Below, piece by piece: positions 26,679 to 34,465 of a stretch of DNA of 64,000 bases. A model generated the notes under the pieces. That model searched no databases, was not told where the DNA came from, and saw only the letters and a program-made list of their open reading frames with translations. The position numbers were made by a program, and so were the translations under genes. This stretch comes from Sphingomonas trueperi (lineage in GTDB: Bacteria > Pseudomonadota > Alphaproteobacteria > Sphingomonadales > Sphingomonadaceae), in NCBI RefSeq assembly GCF_011927635.1, contig NZ_JAATJB010000003.1, forward strand, positions 62,001 through 126,000, read 5' to 3'. Every line of letters begins with the position of its first letter. Position 1 is the first letter of the stretch.

Positions 26679-27734
26679 TTACTTCAGCGCAGTGCACCAG
26701 GTGCGCAGGCACGGGACGAGATGTTCGAGATAGGGGCGCAGCATGCCGCTGGCGCCGCCCGCGCGCGCCGCCACATTCTCGGTGAACTCCGCCATCATCG
26801 TCAGATAGTCGGCAGGCGCGACCTCTGCCGAAAGGCTGAAGATCTCGATCGCTTCCTGGTTGACCATATGCGCGATATGCTCCTGCCAGATATTGCGCTG
26901 CATGTCGCCGGCCTTGCGATGTCCGATCATGGGGGCGCCGACGGTCAGCGTGTCGCCCGCGCGATCGACCAGCATCTTCAGGATGAAGCCGCCCCAGATG
27001 TCGCCATAGCGGTCGATCATCCAGTGCGGCAGCACCGGCACGTGCATCGGCAGCTGGTAGACCGCAGGGGTGACCTTGCGCCGGAACTGCATGTTCATCG
27101 AGCAGACCGACACCAGCGCGCCGGGGGCGATCGCCGCAGAGGGGATCGCGAGATCGACTTCGGGCCAGCGCCACTGCGGGCCGTTGATCTTGTCGATGCC
27201 GTTGACGTCGAACGCGTCGGTCCACAGGCCGAGGTTGAAGATCGGCGCCTCCCCGTTGGTCGCGTCGCCGATGGAAGCGCGCTGATAGGCGCCGCGGCAT
27301 TCATAGGGAAAGCCGCGCGGGAACAGGTTGTCCGGCGTGCCTTCGTAGAGGTCGAGGATGTTGAGGTGGCGCAGGCCTTCGCCGAGCACCGGGCGCGGCT
27401 TGGCGGTGAGCGCCTCGGTCACCTCGGCGAAGAAGTTCTGCGACGTGACCTCGCAGTCATCGTCCAGCGCCACGATGATTTCGTCGTCGTCGCTCTCGTG
27501 CCAGGCGACGTAGAAGCCGAAATCGCGGCAGGCGCCATTGCGGCGCGGGAACCACGCGTCGGCATCGCCCAGCATCCGCTTCCGGTCTTCCCAAGTATAG
27601 ATCCGGAAGCTCGGATGGTCGACGGTGACCGTTCCAGGTGAATCGTCGACCACGACGAAGCGGGCGCCCGCGTCGATCAGCGGCGCCAGGTATTCCAGAG
27701 ATACCGAGCGATTGGAGGGAACCACTATGATCAT
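26679..27734 (-). CDS. Reversibly glycosylated polypeptide/UDP-arabinopyranose mutase-like protein (GT75)
   Basis: A 351-residue protein matching the RGP family known mainly from plants, where members interconvert UDP-arabinopyranose and UDP-arabinofuranose and can be autoglycosylated. The N-terminus has the nucleotide-sugar fold (MIIVVPSNR, FVVVDDSPG) and the metal motif VALDDDCE. The family segments GGFILKMLVDR and VGAPMIGHRKAGD are clear in the C-terminal half. The length agrees with plant RGPs. It sits among surface-sugar genes. A nucleotide-sugar mutase or a glycosyltransferase are both possible. Confidence 0.78.
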   Translation of the reverse strand: MIIVVPSNRSVSLEYLAPLIDAGARFVVVDDSPGTVTVDHPSFRIYTWEDRKRMLGDADAWFPRRNGACRDFGFYVAWHESDDDEIIVALDDDCEVTSQNFFAEVTEALTAKPRPVLGEGLRHLNILDLYEGTPDNLFPRGFPYECRGAYQRASIGDATNGEAPIFNLGLWTDAFDVNGIDKINGPQWRWPEVDLAIPSAAIAPGALVSVCSMNMQFRRKVTPAVYQLPMHVPVLPHWMIDRYGDIWGGFILKMLVDRAGDTLTVGAPMIGHRKAGDMQRNIWQEHIAHMVNQEAIEIFSLSAEVAPADYLTMMAEFTENVAARAGGASGMLRPYLEHLVPCLRTWCTALK

Positions 27735-27941
27735 GGTTTCTAGGCCTTTATATCGAACGAGATGAATGGGAGGTACGCATACTGATATTTGCGACCCTGC
27801 AGCTTTGTTCGTGCAGTTATCAGTTTTTCAGCTGTGCGCTTGAGCGCGCGCCGTGAAGAAGATTGTGATGCCAGTGATGGCTGTATCGATGTCGGCCAAG
27901 GCACTATCGGGAGGAGTCGGCGGCGGTAGGCGCCGTGGAGG

Positions 27942-28313
27942 TCAAGCCGCGTAGCTACTTGGCGCGATCAGCTTTCCCGGATTTCCACGGACCGTCGCTC
28001 CGTCCGGCACGTCCTCGGTCACCACGCTGCCGGGAAGCACGACCGCGCCCTTGCCGACCTTGAGCCCAGGCAAGACGATCGCTCGGGCGCCGAGCGTTGC
28101 GCCCTCGCCGATATAGGTGTGCTGCCAGACCCTGGTGGCGATGTCGTGGGTCAGCACCACGGCCTGTTCGCCGATGACTGCGCGGGCAGCGATGTGCACG
28201 CCTTTTGGAAAGGTGCGGTCGATGAGCGCGCTGTCCGCGATGACCGCGCTTGGATGAATATCCATCCCCCAGATGCGCGTTCGGACAAAGCGCCGCCATA
28301 TGCGAGCGAACAT
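27942..28313 (-). CDS. Left-handed beta-helix acyltransferase (short)
   Basis: A 123-residue hexapeptide-repeat protein. Successive imperfect hexapeptide turns (IHPSAVIADSALI, IGEGATLGARAIVLPGLKVGKGAVV) end in SVVTEDVPDGATVRGNPGKLI, the standard close of O-acetyltransferases such as WcaF/MaT. The likely reaction is acetyl-CoA-dependent O-acetylation of a sugar. At this length it is only the helix domain and probably acts as a trimer. It is divergent from a second acyltransferase gene 84 bp away, and the two probably serve the same polysaccharide. Confidence 0.82.
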   Translation of the reverse strand: MFARIWRRFVRTRIWGMDIHPSAVIADSALIDRTFPKGVHIAARAVIGEQAVVLTHDIATRVWQHTYIGEGATLGARAIVLPGLKVGKGAVVLPGSVVTEDVPDGATVRGNPGKLIAPSSYAA

Positions 28314-28397
28314 GGTATCTGGCCCCCCTCCAGACTATTCGCCAATCGACTAAGCCCCTTCCCGATTCGCCTCAACCCATAATATACTGCCCGCATC

Positions 28398-28952
28398 ATG
28401 TTGCGGTCGCTCGATCAATTGGATTTCATCCGCCTGCCACTGTATGCCTTGCGGCGTTGGTGGCTGCAGCGTCGTCACGGCATTGTGATCCATCCGAGTT
28501 CGCGCATCTCTTTGCAGGCCAAGATTCTCTCCGGCGGACCCGGCTGCATCCTGATAGGCCGCGACACGATGATCGCGTTCAAGACGCTGCTCGTCGCGCG
28601 CGAAGGCAAGGGCTTCGTTCGACCGATCATCATCGGCGATCGCTGCCTGATCGGCGGGGGTGCAATGATCCTGCCGGGTGTGACGATCGGCGATGGCTGC
28701 GTGGTCGGCGCGGGCGCGGTCGTCGCGGACGATGTTCCGCCCGGCTGCATCGCTGTCGGCAATCCCGCACGGGTCGTCAGGCGCGGGATCGAGACCGCAA
28801 GATTTGGGCGCCTCCAAGGCGTGGTAGGCAACGAAGGCCGTGATCCGCTTGCGATAGGGGACCGGGCCCGTGATCGGCGCTGTTCCAACGAAGAAGGGGA
28901 GCCGAGCGCCCTAGCGTTCGGCTCCCCAGTCGATCCCCCGCTAGAGGGGTGA
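28398..28952 (+). CDS. Left-handed beta-helix acyltransferase (184 aa)
   Basis: Hexapeptide-repeat acyltransferase. A basic N-terminal helix (LPLYALRRWWLQRRHG) may touch the membrane. The repeats run from IHPSSRISLQAKI through IGDRCLIGGGAMILPGVTIGDGCVVGAGAVV to the family end ADDVPPGCIAVGNPARVV at about residue 130. The last 45 residues do not look like the family and overlap a strong hairpin that should terminate ompW on the other strand, so the C-terminus may be recently extended. Likely an O-acetyltransferase for surface sugar. Confidence 0.8.
   Translation: MLRSLDQLDFIRLPLYALRRWWLQRRHGIVIHPSSRISLQAKILSGGPGCILIGRDTMIAFKTLLVAREGKGFVRPIIIGDRCLIGGGAMILPGVTIGDGCVVGAGAVVADDVPPGCIAVGNPARVVRRGIETARFGRLQGVVGNEGRDPLAIGDRARDRRCSNEEGEPSALAFGSPVDPPLEG
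28896..28927 (-). terminator. Terminator hairpin downstream of ompW
   Basis: GGGGAGCCGA (28896-28905) and TCGGCTCCCC (28918-28927) form a perfect 10-bp stem with a 12-nt loop. Read on the minus strand it is followed by TTCTTCG, consistent with termination of ompW. It lies inside the 3' end of the acyltransferase frame on the plus strand. Confidence 0.65.
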
Positions 28953-28980
28953 GCGGTCGCAAGCGGGGGAACTGCTTCGA

Positions 28981-29655
28981 TCAGAAGCGGGTGCCGACGC
29001 CGAAGCCGAACACCAGCGGGTTGATGTCGACGCTGGTCTGGTTGATGGCGCCGCCGGTGTTGAGCCGGGCAGTGGTGCTCATGTCGATGTACTTGACGTC
29101 GAGGTTCAGGAAGAACTTCTTGTTCAGATCGATGTCCACGCCCGCCTGCAACGCATAGCCGAAGCTGTCCTTCAGCGAGAGGCTGGTTTGGCCGAGCGCC
29201 TTGTTGAGCGAGTCGCTGGTCTTGGCCGAATAGAAGGTCGTGTAGTTGACGCCAGCACCGACATAGGGACGCACCGCGGCCTTGGGCATGAAGTGATACT
29301 GGAGCGTCAGCGTCGGCGGGAGCACCCAGGTGTGGCCGACCTTGCCGAGCGACGAGATCGCCTCGCGGCCCTGAATGTCGTGGCGGGTGCTGGAGACGAT
29401 CAGCTCGGCGCCGATATGGTCGGTCGCCATGTAGGTGAAGTCGACTTCAGGCATCACCGCGTCGCCGACGCCGACCTTGGCGGTGGGGAGGGCAGGCGTG
29501 ATGCCGCTCGACGATTCATTCGGGGCGACGACGATGCCGCGCAGGCGGACCAGCCAGTCGCCGGCCGTGATGCCCGCTCGGTCCTGTGCCTGGGCGCTCG
29601 CGGTCGAGGCCAGCAGACCGGCAGCGGCCAGACCGACAAAAAGCGAAGTACGCAT
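28981..29655 (-). CDS. ompW: OmpW-family outer membrane protein
   Basis: Eight-stranded outer membrane beta-barrel of 224 residues. A signal peptide (LFVGLAAAGLLASTASAQA) is followed by GDWLVRLRGIVVAPNES, the usual OmpW start, alternating barrel strands (LTLQYHF, RPYVGAGVNYTTFY) and a terminal aromatic residue (GFGVGTRF). OmpW proteins form narrow hydrophobic channels and in several bacteria respond to oxygen or osmotic conditions. It is divergent from an FNR-type regulator, with a possible FNR site between the two. Confidence 0.92.
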   Translation of the reverse strand: MRTSLFVGLAAAGLLASTASAQAQDRAGITAGDWLVRLRGIVVAPNESSSGITPALPTAKVGVGDAVMPEVDFTYMATDHIGAELIVSSTRHDIQGREAISSLGKVGHTWVLPPTLTLQYHFMPKAAVRPYVGAGVNYTTFYSAKTSDSLNKALGQTSLSLKDSFGYALQAGVDIDLNKKFFLNLDVKYIDMSTTARLNTGGAINQTSVDINPLVFGFGVGTRF

Positions 29656-29714
29656 GGTTCATTTCTCCTCGTGTTCGACGAGGCACCGGGTAGCCGCAAC
29701 TTTCCGCCACGGTT

Positions 29715-29728
29715 TTGATCGGGCGCAA
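29715..29728. promoter_or_regulatory. Candidate FNR/FixK-type operator between ompW and fnr
   Basis: TTGAT-CGGG-CGCAA: one half-site is a perfect TTGAT, the other matches ATCAA at three of five positions. It lies 60 bp upstream of the ompW start and about 105 bp upstream of the FNR-type gene. The neighbouring regulator has the E-x2-SR recognition residues that read TTGAT, which supports but does not prove the site. Confidence 0.4.
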
Positions 29729-29833
29729 CGTTGCGCGTAGGTAATGTTCCCAAGGTGGTCCCTTCGCCTGCCTGGGACCAATACGTAACGACACGCCGTA
29801 CGCGCGCGATGCATGCCACGCGCGGAGGCGGAT

Positions 29834-30568
29834 ATGTTCATGGATCGAAACCAGCCGGATCTGGGTGCTGCGGAGTGGAGCCTGCCGGCGCGTTGTGCGG
29901 CTTGCGGTGTGCGAATGGCCTCCTTGTGCGGCGGCATCTCGGCGGGCGCGCTGGAGGCGCTCAACCGTATCGGGCGCAAGCGCGTGCTGCGCCGCGGCGA
30001 GGCGCTGATCTGGCAGGGCGACATCGCCGAGCAGGTCGGCATCCTCCATCACGGGCTGGTCAAGCTTTCCGCCTCGCTGGAGGACGGGCGCGAGCAGATG
30101 CTGGGGCTCGCCTTCCCGGCCGACTTCGTCGGCGCGATCGGCGACCGGCCGTCGAGCCACTGCGTCACCGCGCTGACCGAGACCGAGCTCTGCGTCTTTC
30201 CGCGCAGCGCGCTACCCGGGCTGGTCGAGGCGTATCCCGAGATCGGCCAGGCGCTGCTGACCCGCGCCTATGACGAACTCGACCAGCTCCGGAAATGGAT
30301 GCTGCTGCTCGGCCGCAAATCCGCCGAGGAGCGCGTCGCCAGCCTGCTGCTGCAGTTTGCGGCGCGTGGCACCTGCAGCCCCGGCGCGCCGGTCGCGCTG
30401 CCGCTCACCCGCCAGCAAATGGCCGAGCTGCTGGGGCTGACGATCGAGACGGTCAGCCGCAAGCTGACCGCGATGAAGCGCGACGGGGTGATCGCGCTGC
30501 CCGATCTGCGCAGCTTCGTGATCCTCGATGCACCGGCACTTGCCGTGCTCGCGGCCGAGACTCCGTAA
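29834..30568 (+). CDS. FNR-type oxygen-responsive transcriptional regulator
   Basis: Crp/Fnr-family regulator of 244 residues. The N-terminus has Cys21, Cys24 and Cys32 and the sensor domain has Cys110 and Cys120, giving the four ligands expected for an oxygen-labile [4Fe-4S] cluster as in FNR. A cyclic-nucleotide-like beta barrel runs about 45-130 and a dimerisation helix 130-165. The HTH is PLTRQQMAELLGLTIETVSRKL; Glu and Ser-Arg of ETVSR are the FNR DNA-reading residues. ATG 29834 follows GGAGG by 5 nt. Likely role: switching genes on under low oxygen; ompW and the adjacent stress protein are candidate targets. Confidence 0.88.
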   Translation: MFMDRNQPDLGAAEWSLPARCAACGVRMASLCGGISAGALEALNRIGRKRVLRRGEALIWQGDIAEQVGILHHGLVKLSASLEDGREQMLGLAFPADFVGAIGDRPSSHCVTALTETELCVFPRSALPGLVEAYPEIGQALLTRAYDELDQLRKWMLLLGRKSAEERVASLLLQFAARGTCSPGAPVALPLTRQQMAELLGLTIETVSRKLTAMKRDGVIALPDLRSFVILDAPALAVLAAETP

Positions 30569-30647
30569 CTAACCGCATGTCGGCGCGCAGTGCATCTGTC
30601 TAGCTTGCTTTCATCCAAGAAGAAGATCGGATGAAATGGAGGCGACC

Positions 30648-31448
30648 ATGAAGAATGTACTCGTTCTGATGCATGACGACGCCGGACAGGAAGCACGGTT
30701 CCAGGCGGCGCTCGATTTGACGCGCGGGCTGGAAGGGCATCTGCGCTGCGTCGATATCGCGATGGTGCCGGCCTATGTCGGCGATTACATCGAATTCGGC
30801 GGCGGTGCCGCATTGCTCGCCGACGAGCAGACCCGCGAGGCGGCCAACCGCGTGCGGATGGAGGGGCGGCTCAAGGCCGAAGACGTGCCCTATGACTGGG
30901 TGGACGCCACCGGCTTTGCCCGCGAATGCCTGCGCGACGCTACCGCGCTAGCCGATCTGGTGGTGCTCAACCGCGAGCTTGACAAGATCGACTATCCCGA
31001 CATGCGCGACCTGATCTGCGATACCATCCTCAAGACCGGCAAGCCGATCGTCGCGGTGCCGGAAAAGACGCTGGGTTTCGATCTCTACGGCCATGCGGTG
31101 GTCGCATGGGACGGCTCGCGTACTGCGGAAGCCGCGCTGCAGGCGACGGTATCGCTGCTGAAACATGCCGGAACGGTGACGATCCTGGTGGTCGACGAAG
31201 GGGCGCTGCGGCTGCCCGCCGCCGAGGCCGCGGAATATCTGTCGCGGCACGGCATCCGGCCCGAGGTGCGGGTGGTACCCAAGACCGATACGGTGGGCGG
31301 CGCGATCCTGGGGGTCGTGGAGGCGCTCAAGGCGGCCTATCTGGTGATGGGCGGCTTCGGCCACAGCCGCTTCCTCGAGGCGGCGTTCGGCGGGGTGACG
31401 CGGCGGATGCTGGCGGAAAGCCCCGTGCCGCTGCTGCTGGCGCACTGA
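30648..31448 (+). CDS. Universal stress protein (two UspA domains)
   Basis: A 266-residue cytoplasmic protein of two tandem UspA-like domains. The first (MKNVLVLMHDDAG) is degenerate; the second (HAVVAWDGSRTAEAALQATVSLLK) has the nucleotide-binding end GGFGHSRFLEAAFGGVTRRML, close to the G-2x-G-9x-G(S/T) motif for ATP. ATG 30648 follows GGAGG by 5 nt and is preferred to the ATG 12 bp earlier. It lies 79 bp after the FNR-type gene on the same strand; tandem Usp proteins are often under FNR control, so oxygen regulation is plausible. Confidence 0.9.
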   Translation: MKNVLVLMHDDAGQEARFQAALDLTRGLEGHLRCVDIAMVPAYVGDYIEFGGGAALLADEQTREAANRVRMEGRLKAEDVPYDWVDATGFARECLRDATALADLVVLNRELDKIDYPDMRDLICDTILKTGKPIVAVPEKTLGFDLYGHAVVAWDGSRTAEAALQATVSLLKHAGTVTILVVDEGALRLPAAEAAEYLSRHGIRPEVRVVPKTDTVGGAILGVVEALKAAYLVMGGFGHSRFLEAAFGGVTRRMLAESPVPLLLAH

Positions 31449-31488
31449 CGCGGGCGAATCGCCGGCGATTGCGATCGGCCTGAAAAAG

Positions 31489-31526
31489 AAAAGGGGCAGG
31501 CAACCCTGGGTGCCTGCCCCCTTTTA
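31489..31526. terminator. Bidirectional terminator between usp and SWIB genes
   Basis: GGGGCAGGCA (31493-31502) pairs perfectly with TGCCTGCCCC (31511-31520), loop of 8 nt. An AAAA run precedes it and CTTTT follows, so it serves both the plus-strand usp gene and the minus-strand SWIB gene. Confidence 0.85.
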
Positions 31527-31563
31527 CTGTTCGCACGGCCCCAACAGGCCGCAGCGACCTCGC

Positions 31564-31821
31564 TTACTTGACGTGCTTGGCGAGGTGCTTGTTCATTTCG
31601 AACATGGTGCACTTGTCGCCGCCGAAGATCGGCTTCAGCGTATCGTCGGCCAGGATTTCGCGCTTGTTCGCAGGGTTCTGCAGGTTGTGCTTCTTAATGT
31701 ATTCCCACACCTTGCTGACGATCTCGCTGCGCGGCAGATCGGCGGTGCCCACAATCTTCGCCAGTTCGGGCGACGGGGTAACCGGCTTGGCAATGCCACC
31801 GCGTGCTTTGGTCTCGGCCAT
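31564..31821 (-). CDS. SWIB/MDM2 domain protein (85 aa)
   Basis: A single SWIB domain fills most of this 85-residue protein: VTPSPELAKIVG, LPRSEIVSKVWEYIKKHNLQNP, and a C-terminal MFEMNKHLAKHV helix. In eukaryotes SWIB domains are in SWI/SNF chromatin remodellers; free-standing versions occur in Chlamydiae and many alphaproteobacteria, where the function is unclear and DNA-topology roles have been proposed. The protein is basic and has no signal peptide. It is a single-gene unit with its own terminator. Confidence 0.93.
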   Translation of the reverse strand: MAETKARGGIAKPVTPSPELAKIVGTADLPRSEIVSKVWEYIKKHNLQNPANKREILADDTLKPIFGGDKCTMFEMNKHLAKHVK

Positions 31822-32082
31822 CGTGTCTAACTCCTGTTCGTACCCCTTATCGGGGCTATTCCTTCGTCAGCGCCTCGGGATTGAGAGGCTTCCTCCCCCT
31901 TGTCGCAACCAACGATGTACTGCGGTTCGTGCGGTGATGCACGCCCCTGTACGCCTTTGACTGCGGGAAAGGGCTTCTGTCCAGCGCAGACCGCATAGAA
32001 GCGCGGCGAACCGCTGCTTTGCGGCGCTGCGGTGGTGCAGCCGAGCAACACTTTAGGGCAAAAACGTAGCAATATTGCGCGT

Positions 32083-32478
32083 TCAGGCCAAGACTCGGGT
32101 CTGGACCAGCCCTTCGAAGGTGCCGCGCACGTCCGGTGATGCATCCGCCGTCAGCCGTTGGACATCGGCCAGGAAGCTCGCGGCGTCGGCGCCGGGGGCG
32201 CGATGCGCCATTTCCCAATGGCCGAACTCGCGGCGGTCGACGATCCGGCGGGACAGCAGCACGATCGCACGATGCCGCGGATCGCACTGGATGCGCGTGA
32301 AAGCGGCCTCCACCGCAACCTCGGGACCTTCCAGCGCCTGGAGGAAACGTCCGCCATCGGCATAGAGCAGGCCGCTGATCCGGTCGCGCGCGTTGTTGCG
32401 GCGGGAGACGGTCAGGATGTCCTGGGTAGGGCAGGGCGCGGCGGGGTTGGCGGAACTGACATAGACGAGCTGCAGCAT
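32083..32478 (-). CDS. BLUF-domain blue-light sensor (131 aa)
   Basis: Short stand-alone BLUF protein that would bind FAD non-covalently and sense blue light. The photocycle residues are present: Tyr6 (MLQLVYVSSA), Asn in RRNNARDRISGLL, Gln in GRFLQALEGP, and the Trp/Met strand REFGHWEM. There is no attached output domain, so signalling must go through a partner protein. No EAL, GGDEF or MerR gene is adjacent, so the partner is not in this window. It lies about 260 bp upstream of the SWIB gene on the same strand. Confidence 0.92.
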   Translation of the reverse strand: MLQLVYVSSANPAAPCPTQDILTVSRRNNARDRISGLLYADGGRFLQALEGPEVAVEAAFTRIQCDPRHRAIVLLSRRIVDRREFGHWEMAHRAPGADAASFLADVQRLTADASPDVRGTFEGLVQTRVLA

Positions 32479-32588
32479 GGAAATCCTCTCCTGCGAGCGC
32501 GCGTTTTCGGCGTCGACTGGTTAATAGCAGATTAGGACGTCGATGCTCGCTTGTTTTTCAGCTATTTAGTCCAAGCTGGACAAGATCG

Positions 32589-32594
32589 TATAAT
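32589..32594 (+). promoter_or_regulatory. -10 element of the leuA leader promoter
   Basis: A perfect TATAAT. At 17-bp spacing the -35 position reads TTAGTC, a poor match, so recognition may rest on the -10. A start site about 7 nt downstream (near 32601) would put the leader Shine-Dalgarno (AGGAGG, 32604-32609) almost at the RNA 5' end. Confidence 0.55.
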
Positions 32595-32611
32595 TCCGGC
32601 ATCAGGAGGGC

Positions 32612-32656
32612 GTGATCGACGCCCTGCGCCTTACCCTGCGACTTATCCGCCCTTAG
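32612..32656 (+). CDS. Probable leucine leader peptide of leuA (14 aa)
   Basis: GTG 32612 opens a 14-codon frame reading VIDALRLTLRLIRP and ending at TAG 32654-32656. Leu is residue 5, 7, 9 and 11, four of fourteen. AGGAGG at 32604-32609 precedes it, though only 2 nt separate it from GTG, which is short. The stop codon lies within the 5' arm of an 11-bp dyad (32649-32692), so the position of a stalled or terminating ribosome would decide whether that hairpin forms. The leuA gene starts 105 bp later. This matches the design of amino-acid attenuators; I infer leucine-dependent control of leuA. Confidence 0.6.
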   Translation: MIDALRLTLRLIRP

Positions 32657-32692
32657 GGGCCGATTTCGCACGCGCGCGTCTCCCCTAAGGGC
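32649..32692 (+). promoter_or_regulatory. Leader hairpin of leuA (11-bp perfect dyad)
   Basis: GCCCTTAGGGG (32649-32659) and CCCCTAAGGGC (32682-32692) pair perfectly across 22 nt. A competing helix is possible: AGGGCG over the leader Shine-Dalgarno (32607-32612) can pair with CGCCCT at 32620-32625 or at 32648-32653. A second hairpin, GGCTGCGC-TAG-GCGCGGCC, lies further on (about 32723-32741). Neither has a following U-run, so control may be by Rho or translation rather than an intrinsic terminator. Confidence 0.6.
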
Positions 32693-32761
32693 AAACCGGA
32701 ACTTCCCTATCGCATCACGGCTGCGCTAGGCGCGGCCAGACCTTGAAGAGAGACACGGCCC

Positions 32762-34420
<1,659 letters not shown>

Positions 34421-34423
34421 GGC

Positions 34424-34458
34424 AAAAAGCCCCTGTCCTCGGAAGGTCAGGGGCTTCC
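34424..34458. terminator. Terminator between leuA and the chemoreceptor gene
   Basis: AGCCCCTG (34429-34436 region) pairs with CAGGGGCT across a short CC/GG-extended stem; AAAAA precedes and TTCCTCTCCT follows. It separates the convergent leuA (+) and chemoreceptor (-) genes. Confidence 0.75.
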
Positions 34459-34465
34459 TCTCCTA

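Noticed and set aside
32649-32692. The leuA leader dyad as a plain intrinsic terminator
   Set aside because: No T-run follows on either strand, so an ordinary Rho-independent terminator is not supported.
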